Positions 55,936 through 63,175 of a DNA stretch of 64,000 bases are shown in pieces. Position 1 is the first letter of the stretch. Each line of letters starts with the position of its first letter. Below the pieces are notes generated by a model that had not been told where the DNA came from, searched no databases, and saw only the letters and a program-made list of their open reading frames with translations. The stretch spans positions 1 to 64,000 of the forward strand of contig PCBK01000078.1 in the NCBI GenBank assembly GCA_002731275.1. Reading direction: 5' to 3'. The DNA is from Deltaproteobacteria bacterium. GTDB taxonomy: Bacteria > Myxococcota_C > UBA6777. Both the position numbers and the translations under genes were made by a program.

Positions 55936-56120
55936 CAAAGTTGATGATGAAGATGCAGGGCACCGGGATATACACCAAAAATCTTCTTCATAAGACAGGT
56001 ACGAAAAAGACGACCACCAGTGCAGCACAACAGCCCGATATAAACGGGTTTAGATGTCTTTTCGTGCCAAGCGTTGCGCCTTCCGGGAAAAAAGCACGAG
56101 ATAGCGCCTTGACTTCCTAC

Positions 56121-56177
56121 GAATCCGTATGGTACAAATCCTCCCCAGAACATAGGGGAGAAGACCATCCCGGATTC
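56121..56177 (+). other. Nested stem-loop in the 410-base gap after the TPR lipoprotein
   Basis: The gap 55936-56345 has no convincing gene. In it, three nested arm pairs can fold: 56121-56127 with 56171-56177, 56129-56133 with 56164-56168, and 56141-56146 with 56155-56160, closed by an 8-base loop. ATTTGATTTG follows. A TTGACT (56109) and TACAAA (56133) pair, spacing 18, overlaps it and could be a promoter for the small gene downstream. Either a terminator or a leader structure is possible. Confidence 0.4.
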
Positions 56178-56345
56178 ATTTGATTTGTGCTTGTAACTCT
56201 TTGGCGTCTATGCACAGACAAAGAGCCATTCTTTGCAAAAATGAAGGGCGAAAATGTGCTAGAAACCATACAGCTCAATGAATGCGCAGCCTTCCCAAAG
56301 CATTCACAACAAGGACGAAAGTCCACAGAAAGGAGTGACTGCATA

Positions 56346-56600
56346 ATGAACCGCACCTTTTGCTTGTTCAGCCTATTTTTTGGATGGTTGATGATCGCTG
56401 GCTTGATGTTTCCTCACGAAGCAAGTGCTCAAAAGCGCGGGACAGTGATTCGACTGAGCGACTTTAAGATCGTAGGTCGGATTCAAAAGCCCCAAGCTTT
56501 TTATGTGCTTCACCGTGCTCCATTGAATTACAAGAGTTTGAATTTCAAGGAGAGCTTTGTGAAGAAAGTTATCAACGAAGTGAAGAAATCCCCGTTCTAG
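56346..56600 (+). CDS. Small exported protein, possibly GltF-like
   Basis: 84 residues. The ATG at 56346 has AAAGGAG 10 bases upstream and gives a clean signal peptide (MNRTFCLFSLFFGWLMIAGL... ending ASA). The mature part of about 55 residues (GTVIRLSDFKIVGRIQKPQA, then LNFKESFVKKVINEV) has no cysteine or membrane segment. It lies between the GltE-like and TolQ-like genes, where Myxococcus has a small periplasmic gene; I infer a GltF-type position but not sequence homology. The frame is open to 56187. Confidence 0.75.
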   Translation: MNRTFCLFSLFFGWLMIAGLMFPHEASAQKRGTVIRLSDFKIVGRIQKPQAFYVLHRAPLNYKSLNFKESFVKKVINEVKKSPF

Positions 56601-56623
56601 ACGAGTCAATGCAGAGCAGCCGT

Positions 56624-56643
56624 AAGGCAAGGATGCCTTGTTT
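56624..56643 (+). terminator. Weak terminator-like hairpin before the TolQ-like gene
   Basis: A 6-bp stem (56624-56629 with 56634-56639, loop AGGA), extendable by G-U pairs, followed by GTTTT. It sits 23 bases after the small gene and may partly stop or attenuate transcription. Confidence 0.4.
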
Positions 56644-56788
56644 TCGTCGTTCCCTACGAGAGTAGGAAAACTTGTACACAACATTCGGAATATGAAGCAT
56701 CTTCCTTTTGTCAAAATAAGTCGAAAAGTCACAAAGGAAGAAAATCACCCCACTGCCACTTCAGCCCCACTGAGGAGGAAAGAACACA

Positions 56789-57439
56789 ATGTCAGGAATT
56801 TACGACTTTTATTTCCAGGGTGGAGCATTTATGCACCCCATTGCCATCTGCTTGATCTTTGGTATCGGTTTGATGGTCGAGCGCTTCATCTTCTTGTTTT
56901 TCCGATACAACATCAACGGCGCAGCGTTTATGGCTCAGATCCAGAAATTGGTGATGGCAAACAACATCGACCGCGCTATCAAGCTTTGTAACGCAGCACC
57001 CAGCGCAGCACTTCCCAAGGTCGTGAAGGCTGGCTTGACTCGCGCCAACAAAGGTGAGATGGAGATCGCAAACGCAATCGAAGAAGCGACCCTCGAAGTC
57101 ATTCCCAAAGTTCAGAAACGCACAAACTTGCTTCAAGCTGTAGCCAACGTCGCGACGATGCTTGGACTGCTCGGTACAATCTTTGGTCTGATCGAAGCGT
57201 TTAAGGCTCTCGACTCCGCGACCGCTGACCAAAAATCGAAACTTCTCGCGAAGTACATCTCGATCGCTTTGAACACAACAGCATTTGGTCTCGTCGCAGC
57301 GATTCCCTGCCTCGTCGCTCACGCCATCCTGAGTAGCATCACCAAAAAGATCATCGACGAGATCGATGAGTACACAGTGAAGTTGCAAAACCTCTTGTTC
57401 AGCCGTGCAAAAGGTTCCGCAAACCCACTCGACCGATAA
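56789..57439 (+). CDS. MotA/TolQ/ExbB proton-channel subunit, AglR-like
   Basis: 216 residues with three membrane helices: about 14-38 (HPIAICLIFGIGLMVERFIF), 112-137 (ANVATMLGLLGTIFGLIEAF, the canonical proton-channel signature) and 152-180 (ISIALNTTAFGLVAAIPCLV). The cytoplasmic loop between TM1 and TM2 holds NAIEEATLEVIPKVQKR. It should form the pentameric stator that powers work in the periplasm, as AglR does in Myxococcus gliding. The ribosome site is AGGAGGAAA. The two TolR/ExbD-type genes follow. Confidence 0.93.
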   Translation: MSGIYDFYFQGGAFMHPIAICLIFGIGLMVERFIFLFFRYNINGAAFMAQIQKLVMANNIDRAIKLCNAAPSAALPKVVKAGLTRANKGEMEIANAIEEATLEVIPKVQKRTNLLQAVANVATMLGLLGTIFGLIEAFKALDSATADQKSKLLAKYISIALNTTAFGLVAAIPCLVAHAILSSITKKIIDEIDEYTVKLQNLLFSRAKGSANPLDR

Positions 57440-57464
57440 TATTCGAGTTCTTCGTGTGGAGCAT

Positions 57465-57499
57465 CAATACGCAGGGTCCGTGAGGATTCTGCGTATTTT
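57465..57499 (+). terminator. Strong hairpin with U-run between TolQ-like and first TolR-like gene
   Basis: AATACGCAG at 57465-57473 pairs with 57488-57496; GGTCC pairs with GGATT inside (two G-U), leaving a GTGA (GNRA) loop, so the stem is 14 bp. T-rich sequence follows (TTTG, then TTTTTTT at about 57508). It lies 25 bases after the stop. It could lower expression of the downstream subunits relative to the channel. Confidence 0.6.
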
Positions 57500-57542
57500 T
57501 GTGGCATCTTTTTTTGCGACCCACACAGCGTGAGGATACAAA

Positions 57543-58097
57543 ATGCCAAAAATTCGTATACCAGAAGATCCCGAACCAATTAACATCATGCCTTTGATGA
57601 ACATCATCATGCTCTTGATCCCCTTCTTGATCATGAGTACTGAGTTTATCAAGCTGTCGGTCATCAACGTCACTGCCCCCAAAATTGGGTCGGCATCTTC
57701 TTCTCAGAGCAAGCCCAAAGAGAAGAAAGACAAACCCCCCCTGAACCTTACCGTCTCCGTGACAGACAAAGGAATGACTTTGATCACACGTGGAGACAAG
57801 ATTCCTGAGGGTTGTGCTCTTGCCCAGCTCAAGCAGCCAGGCGAGAAACGTCTCCCCACAATTCGAAAAGTTGGGAAAAACCACGACTTCCCCAAGTTGA
57901 CCAGCTGCCTCGACAAGATCAAAAAGTTGTTTTCGGATGAAAAACGTCTGATCATCATGGCAGAGCCCGAGATCAAATTTAAAGTGATCGTCGGTATCAT
58001 GGACTCTAGCCGGGAAAGTAAGAAGTATCCCAAGGATGACAAAGAAGGCAAAGAAGGCCTGTTCCCCGAGGTGATCTTGAGTGCGGGTGTACTCTAA
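57543..58097 (+). CDS. ExbD/TolR-family protein, first of two (channel Asp replaced)
   Basis: 184 residues with one membrane helix (about 15-33). In ExbD/TolR, a PLVDVMLVLLI-type stretch carries the proton-binding Asp; here the same position reads PLMNIIMLLIPFL, with Asn20 in place of Asp. The periplasmic part (about 40-184) is a TolR-like domain (DKGMTLITRGDKIP, FKVIVGIMDSS). It should form a heteromeric complex with the second ExbD-type protein, which keeps the Asp. In Myxococcus AglQ and AglS are the corresponding pair. Confidence 0.88.
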   Translation: MPKIRIPEDPEPINIMPLMNIIMLLIPFLIMSTEFIKLSVINVTAPKIGSASSSQSKPKEKKDKPPLNLTVSVTDKGMTLITRGDKIPEGCALAQLKQPGEKRLPTIRKVGKNHDFPKLTSCLDKIKKLFSDEKRLIIMAEPEIKFKVIVGIMDSSRESKKYPKDDKEGKEGLFPEVILSAGVL

Positions 58098-58134
58098 CCC
58101 ATCCGCCTCCACCCCGTAAGACAGACCTGTCTCC

Positions 58135-58204
58135 GTTCCCTCAACACAGAACACACTGATATTTCGATTGATTTTTTGTTCAAAAAAAAGAGGGAACCTT
58201 TTTT
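58135..58204 (+). terminator. Composite hairpin with U-run between the two TolR-like genes
   Basis: GTTCCCTC (58135-58142) pairs with GAGGGAAC (58190-58197); inside, a T6 and A6 pair (58172-58177 with 58182-58187) with a GTTC loop. CTTTTTT follows directly. It may be a terminator or attenuator; the large loop makes it weaker than the two neighbouring hairpins. Confidence 0.4.
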
Positions 58205-58282
58205 GTCCTCCTCTGACTAATCAAGTGGGAAGGCGTCGCAGGAGCAAAATCCAATGCGACTCATGAAGGAGCGTCTAGAGAA

Positions 58283-58846
58283 ATGGATCAAGATCAAGCG
58301 CTTGTAGACAAGAAAAAATTTAAAAAGGCCTATAAGAAAGCTGTGCGTTCGGCAGAGCTTGAAAAAAAGGCCGAATTGCAAATGAACTCGTTGATGGACA
58401 TCTTTGTCAACGTTCTCATTTATCTTCTGATGAACTATTCAACTTCACCAGTTGACGTATCGCAGACAGAAGAACGCCGACTTCCCGAGTCTTACTCGAA
58501 GCTTCAGCTCAAGCACACCACCACACTGGGTGTGACCACAAAAGCGATCCTCGTGAATCGTAAAAAAGTGTGTCCCCTCCAAGATGGTCGCGTTGATCCC
58601 GCTTTGAAGAAAGACAAACAAGCTCAATCCTATTTGATCGTGCCGCTGCTCGAAAAATTGAAAGAAGCAGCCACCAAGCGAAAGAAGATCGCCAAGTTTA
58701 ACAAAGCGATCCAATTCAAAGGAATTGTCACGATCGTTGCAGATGAGCGCATGCCCTTCCGACTCCTGTCCGAGATCATGTACACAGCTGGTCAGGCAGA
58801 GTTCGGGAAATTTAAATTTGCAGTCGTTCGAAAAGCTGCCAAATAA
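58283..58846 (+). CDS. ExbD/TolR-family protein, second of two (channel Asp present)
   Basis: 187 residues. After a charged cytoplasmic stretch of 33 residues, the single membrane helix (MNSLMDIFVNVLIYLLMNYS) carries Asp39, at the conserved proton-binding position. The periplasmic part has FKGIVTIVADERMPF and a TolR-like end (LLSEIMYTAGQAEFGKFKFAV). It is therefore the member likely to carry protons in this motor. AAGGAG lies about 12 bases before the ATG. It is comparable with AglQ/AglS in Myxococcus. Confidence 0.88.
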   Translation: MDQDQALVDKKKFKKAYKKAVRSAELEKKAELQMNSLMDIFVNVLIYLLMNYSTSPVDVSQTEERRLPESYSKLQLKHTTTLGVTTKAILVNRKKVCPLQDGRVDPALKKDKQAQSYLIVPLLEKLKEAATKRKKIAKFNKAIQFKGIVTIVADERMPFRLLSEIMYTAGQAEFGKFKFAVVRKAAK

Positions 58847-58871
58847 ATTTCGAAAAGGGTCGTATAAGAAG

Positions 58872-58900
58872 AAAAGCGACAAGAACGTCGCTTTTTCTTC
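58872..58900 (+). terminator. Strong hairpin with U-run between second TolR-like gene and GltG-like gene
   Basis: AAAAGCGAC (58872-58880) pairs with GTCGCTTTT (58887-58895), loop AAGAAC, extendable through the flanking GAAG and CTTC with one bulged T. A run of five T is part of the 3' arm. It lies 26 bases after the stop and fits an intrinsic terminator. Confidence 0.6.
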
Positions 58901-59032
58901 CCAAATCGAAAGTCCAACTGGAGCTGCAAAGCAGATGTTTGGTTGGCGAGGAAAAAGAGTCCGCACGTTACGTGCAATTTCTCCATTATTTGGAATGAGA
59001 CATCCAACTCACAGGTGGAAGAGGATCTCATC

Positions 59033-60475
59033 ATGACACAAAAAGAAACCAGAAAGATCCTCAGGATTGGGATCATTCAAGGTGGAAAAATTGTCGAAGA
59101 GCGCCTTCTGAGAAAGCGCGAACCCGTTACTGTTGGTGAATCGGCAAAAAACACATTTGTCATTCCTTCGACAGGTTTGCCTTCTCGTTTCCCTCTTTTC
59201 GAACTGAAGGGGGACAAGTACTATTTGACAATCGCTGACTGGATGCAAGGACGTCTGTCCTTGGGGACCGGTGTTGCTGACTTGAACGGACTCAAGAAGC
59301 AAGGTGTCGCCAAAAAAGTCGGCCAGGTGGATTATAAAGATCCCAAAGGCGGAAACGCAGCCAAAAAGAAAGTGCCTGTGTTTCAAGTTCCGTTGAGCGA
59401 AAAATCTCGCGGCAAAATGACTTTCGGTGACACCACATTGCTCTTCCAATTTGTCACCCCACCTCCCCTCCCAGCCAAACCACAGCTTCCTATCCTCGTG
59501 ACCGGAGGATGGCTCAAAGGTGTAGATTGGATATTCTCCACCATCCTACTCGTCTCCTTCTTGCTTCACGTTGGCGTCATCTTTATGTGCCAAAAGATAG
59601 GTCCTCTTCCCAAAGTCACATTGGATCAAATTCCAGAACGCTTTGCGAAGTACATCCAACCTATCCAGCCAGTCAAACGTCCTCCACCAGTTCGTCGAGA
59701 GACTGACAACGGCAAAAAAAGCGACAAAGGCAAAAAAAGCGCCAAACGCAAAGCCCCCAAGAAGAGAGCAACCAAGGCTCGCAAGGCTCCTCCCAAACGG
59801 CGCATCAGCGCCGAAGAGTCAGCCCGACGCGCACAAGCTCGAAAAAATCGCATCCGCAAACAACTCTCTCGAGTCGGTATTATCGCACTCATCGGTGCAA
59901 AAGGGACCGGCAGCGGCTCCTCTGTCCAAGACGTGATCTCTGGAAACAGCATCGACGGACGACTTGACCGCGCTCTCGAAGGCGTAAAAGGACTTGCAGT
60001 CGCAGGCTCCGGAGCCAACAGGGGAACCCGACGCGGTGGCGGTGGACGTGGCTCACTCAGCATCAAAGAATCCCTACAAGGCGGTCCTCGTGGTGGTGGC
60101 GGTGGCGGCGGAAAAACACGTGTTCGCCGAAAAAGAGCGCGCATCAAATCCGCTCTCAAAATCGAATCCATCGAGCCTGAAGGCGGTACCATTAACCAGG
60201 GTTCACTCGGACGACTCCTGCGCCGTAAACGTGGACTCTTCCAGTACTGCTACGAAAAAGAGTTGAAACGCAGCCCCAACCTCCGCGGAAAAATTGCACT
60301 GCGTGTGCAAATCGCTCTCAACGGGCGCGTCTCAAACATCGAAATCGAAGAAAACAACCTCGGCTCCAACGTCGCTCGTTGTATTTCCTCAAGAGTTCGA
60401 AGAATTCGCTTCCCAAGACCAAAAGGGGAAGCGGTCAGTATTGTCATCCCACTGCTCTTCTCCCCATCAAGCTAA
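59033..60475 (+). CDS. AgmX/PglI C-terminal-domain protein, GltG-like
   Basis: 480 residues, TonB-like in layout. The N-terminal 140 residues are beta-rich and FHA-like (LRIGIIQGGKIVEERLLRKR, VTVGESAKNTFVIPSTGLPS and YYLTIADWMQG), on the cytoplasmic side. One membrane helix (about 163-186) is followed by a basic, Pro/Lys/Arg- and Gly-rich spacer, and the C-terminal 95 residues form the AgmX/PglI domain with Cys406 and Cys450 likely bonded (LFQYCYEKELKRSPNLRGKI). This is the build of GltG (PglI) in the gliding complex, which could transmit motor force through the periplasm. The ATG at 59033 has GAGG 9 bases upstream. Confidence 0.9.
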   Translation: MTQKETRKILRIGIIQGGKIVEERLLRKREPVTVGESAKNTFVIPSTGLPSRFPLFELKGDKYYLTIADWMQGRLSLGTGVADLNGLKKQGVAKKVGQVDYKDPKGGNAAKKKVPVFQVPLSEKSRGKMTFGDTTLLFQFVTPPPLPAKPQLPILVTGGWLKGVDWIFSTILLVSFLLHVGVIFMCQKIGPLPKVTLDQIPERFAKYIQPIQPVKRPPPVRRETDNGKKSDKGKKSAKRKAPKKRATKARKAPPKRRISAEESARRAQARKNRIRKQLSRVGIIALIGAKGTGSGSSVQDVISGNSIDGRLDRALEGVKGLAVAGSGANRGTRRGGGGRGSLSIKESLQGGPRGGGGGGGKTRVRRKRARIKSALKIESIEPEGGTINQGSLGRLLRRKRGLFQYCYEKELKRSPNLRGKIALRVQIALNGRVSNIEIEENNLGSNVARCISSRVRRIRFPRPKGEAVSIVIPLLFSPSS

Positions 60476-60657
60476 CCCCAAGACCCTCCCCTTTCTCCTT
60501 TCTTTTTCCTCCATTTTGTGGTACATATACAACCTCACTCGCACAACAAGCACACCCACTTTTTTGGGACGAAACAATTTTTTTTTATTTCCAAATGTGA
60601 CTTGTGCTCTCTTGCGCCGTATAGTAAAAGAAGGTTCTTTGTTTCTTGTTGAAATCC

Positions 60658-60679
60658 ATGTGACATCATATGATCACAT
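60658..60679. promoter_or_regulatory. Candidate operator 1 upstream of the OM barrel gene
   Basis: A near-perfect 22-base inverted repeat (ATGTGA outer arms and TCACAT, inner ATCATATGAT) with one extra base on the left. It resembles a dimeric regulator site but does not fit the CRP spacing of six. Confidence 0.35.
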
Positions 60680-60777
60680 TCTCATAGAATCTTCGGTAAA
60701 CACGCGATCTGACATCACATTGAAAGGACGATCGCAAAGAAGTTTCCGATCTGTTGGAAGCTTCATAGATTTTTTAC

Positions 60778-60791
60778 GTCTCATATGAGAC
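60778..60791. promoter_or_regulatory. Candidate operator 2 upstream of the OM barrel gene
   Basis: A perfect 14-base palindrome, GTCTCATATGAGAC, whose CATATG centre is shared with the site 114 bases upstream. It ends 135 bases before the GTG start of the barrel gene. Confidence 0.35.
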
Positions 60792-60926
60792 AAATACCCA
60801 AGTCATTGGGTTAAAGTACACATGGAAGTTACTTCGTTAATTGCATATTCAAATCCACTTTCCAAACGCTGAGCCTGTGCCCGCCGGGATAGAAATTGTT
60901 GCAAAGTGGAAGCACTGGAGTCTGTT

Positions 60927-62297
60927 GTGAAAACAAAGAAGGCAATCAACCAGCGAATCCCCCTATGCTTTCTCCTCATAATGACGCTCATCCCGGGATG
61001 GGTTCATGCCCGTGGAGATGGTGTTAGAGTCGGACAGTCGGGTTCTTTTCACCCCCGTCTGTATCTAGATACTGGCTACGATAACAACGTGTTCAACCGC
61101 TCTTCGCAAAACCCAGCGACTCTCCTCCCCGTTGACACCGCGTACCTCAACGTGAGACCTGGTCTCCAACTCGAAATTCCATCACACCCGATTGGTTTCG
61201 AGCTGAGTGGATACGCCAACTACAGCCTCTTCTTCAACAGTACAGCTGCCAACCTCAACACCATCACTGCGAAAGCAGACCTTACGGTCACTCTCTTCCG
61301 TAACTCCCCCGTCTCTTTCAGCCTGACCAACAACTTCAGTCGTAGCTCTGGAGACGAAAACACCGCCAACGATGTCTTCGAACGCGTTGCCTTCTACCAC
61401 CAACTCGGTACGACATTCAGGCAGCCTTTCATCAGCCACGATAACAAGACCGCGGCACTCCTCACCATCCAACCAGGTGGTCGCGAAGGTCCTTTCAAAT
61501 TCGACATCGGATACACCTTCCGGTTTGCGATCAACCCCGACCCCGACACCGACAACAACAGACACAAACTCAGTCTCGGGACCAAGTGGGCATTCTTCCC
61601 CAAAACGGCGCTCCTCTTCGAAGCAAGTGGTGAGTTTGTCAACTTCAACCCACGCTTTGACTTCTCGCAAACAAGCACCGTCACAAGAAGCTCTGTTCCC
61701 GTCAAAGGTACTGTCGGTATTGTCGGTAACTTCACAGAGAACCTCTCTCTGACAGTCAGAGTAGGTGGTGGATACAACATCATCGACACCTCAGTCGCAT
61801 CAACACTCCCAGATGATACCTATGGTATGGCCATCGGATCTGCAATCCTCACATACTACTTTTCACCCACCATTTACTTTCGTATGGGTCTCTCCCACGA
61901 CTTCCACCCCTCTGCGTTCTCAAACTTCATGCACCAATCCGCCGGATTCTTGGAGTTTACAGCGCAAATCAACCGCTTCCTGATCGGACTTCGAGGGAGC
62001 GCGGCCTACATCGGATTCGGAAAAGTCAATCAAACAGTATCCCAACCAAACAATGGTGGCGTCACCACACGCTTTAACTCCAATAACATCAACGCTGACG
62101 GTACAATCAACAGAAACGACATTATCGTTCGCGGTAACGCAACTTTCGACTTCAACATCACGCAATGGTTCGTGATCGGTTTACGCGCCGGTGTTGATTG
62201 GCGCAACTCAGATCTCTTTGTGATCACAAGCGAAGGCCAAATCGGTCTGAGCTACCTGAACTTCAAAGCAGCTCTCAAACTAGAAGTTGCCTACTAA
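60927..62297 (+). CDS. Outer-membrane beta-barrel protein, probable polysaccharide-secretion porin
   Basis: I chose the GTG at 60927 (GGAG 7 bases upstream), giving a signal peptide (MKTKKAINQRIPLCFLLIMT... ending VHA); the frame extends to 60906. The mature protein of about 425 residues has a GYDNNVF motif near the start, typical of polysaccharide-cluster barrels, then many alternating strands (PISFSLTNNFS-like and SLTVRVGGGYNIIDTS), ending in AALKLEVAY with a terminal Tyr. It should be a large barrel of 16-18 strands. In Myxococcus such barrels (for example EpsX, WzpX) accompany short OPX proteins, as here. Confidence 0.8.
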   Translation: MKTKKAINQRIPLCFLLIMTLIPGWVHARGDGVRVGQSGSFHPRLYLDTGYDNNVFNRSSQNPATLLPVDTAYLNVRPGLQLEIPSHPIGFELSGYANYSLFFNSTAANLNTITAKADLTVTLFRNSPVSFSLTNNFSRSSGDENTANDVFERVAFYHQLGTTFRQPFISHDNKTAALLTIQPGGREGPFKFDIGYTFRFAINPDPDTDNNRHKLSLGTKWAFFPKTALLFEASGEFVNFNPRFDFSQTSTVTRSSVPVKGTVGIVGNFTENLSLTVRVGGGYNIIDTSVASTLPDDTYGMAIGSAILTYYFSPTIYFRMGLSHDFHPSAFSNFMHQSAGFLEFTAQINRFLIGLRGSAAYIGFGKVNQTVSQPNNGGVTTRFNSNNINADGTINRNDIIVRGNATFDFNITQWFVIGLRAGVDWRNSDLFVITSEGQIGLSYLNFKAALKLEVAY

Positions 62298-62517
62298 TCC
62301 CTCCTAACTCCTCCCCCACTCCCCACTTTTCCCTTTCCATTTTTAACAATCTGATTATTTTTGGTGTGATACTTTACACGACACACAGAATAAGCCTATA
62401 GAGAACCAAAAGTCTCGCTTTGATACAATCAAATGGCTTATCGAGACATCATCGTGTGTAAAAGGCCCAAAGCCCGAGAAGACACACCCAATAAGCCCAA
62501 ACGATCAGGTAGAAATT

Positions 62518-63153
62518 ATGAACCGTCTATTCATTGTGCTCTGTTGTTCGCTTCTTCTTTTGACAGGTTGTCTCACCACAACCACCCAAAACAAGCAAAG
62601 CGACTCACTGACGCTCTCACCGAAAAAGGAGCTCGTGGTCAGCAAAACACAAATGAACATGGCGTTCCAACTCGACGTTGGAGACGTGATCGCGGTCAAA
62701 GTCCACGGTGAGAACGAACTTGACAGCACCTACCAGATCTACCCCGAGTGCACCATCCAGTTCCCGATGATCCACACAGTCAAAGTGTGTGGACGTACGC
62801 CCGGTCAAATCCAACAGGAGATCGCGACAAGACTCCACAAAGACTACTTCAAGCAGCTACCTGCGGTGGTCGTGAAGGTCAAAGAGTTCAACTCCAAAAA
62901 GATCCACGTCTTTGGTCAAGTCGCAAAACCCGGTCGTTTTGATTATGTAAAAGGATTGACGCTGCTTCAGGCGATCGCAATGGCAGGTGGATTTACGCGA
63001 CGCGCAGCAAGGAATGATACGAGACTGATTCGAACAGTAGGCGGAAGCAAACGCATCTATCGGATCTCTTTGCGCTCGCTTGGGAAGCGTAGACTTCGCG
63101 ACCTTTATGTGAGACCCGGCGACATCATCTATATCCCCGAGAGCTGGATCTAA
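62518..63153 (+). CDS. OPX (Wza-type) polysaccharide export lipoprotein, short class
   Basis: The lipobox LLTGC ends at Cys18. Residues about 50-130 are the PES domain (FQLDVGDVIAVKVHGENELD and GRTPGQIQQEIATRL), followed by one SLBB-type unit (KIHVFGQVAKPGRFDYVKGL, TLLQAIAMAGGFTRRAARND). The protein stops at residue 211 with YVRPGDIIYIPESWI, so it lacks the amphipathic C-terminal helix by which Wza crosses the outer membrane. Such short OPX proteins rely on a separate barrel, and one is encoded just upstream. It should form the periplasmic export channel for an unknown polymer. Confidence 0.93.
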   Translation: MNRLFIVLCCSLLLLTGCLTTTTQNKQSDSLTLSPKKELVVSKTQMNMAFQLDVGDVIAVKVHGENELDSTYQIYPECTIQFPMIHTVKVCGRTPGQIQQEIATRLHKDYFKQLPAVVVKVKEFNSKKIHVFGQVAKPGRFDYVKGLTLLQAIAMAGGFTRRAARNDTRLIRTVGGSKRIYRISLRSLGKRRLRDLYVRPGDIIYIPESWI

Positions 63154-63175
63154 TCCCCCACAGTATCCATTCGGG

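Larger units (their letters stand above)
60476..60926. other. 451-base intergenic stretch with two CATATG-centred palindromes
   Basis: There is no convincing gene and no strong terminator after the GltG-like gene. AT-rich tracts include a T9 run near 60580. Two palindromes are listed separately. A promoter for the outer-membrane-barrel gene is expected here but no -35/-10 pair could be assigned. Confidence 0.5.

Noticed and set aside
60658-60679. CRP-type site in the gap before the barrel gene
   Set aside because: TGTGA and TCACA arms are present, but the spacer is 10 bases instead of 6, so I kept it only as an unspecified palindrome.
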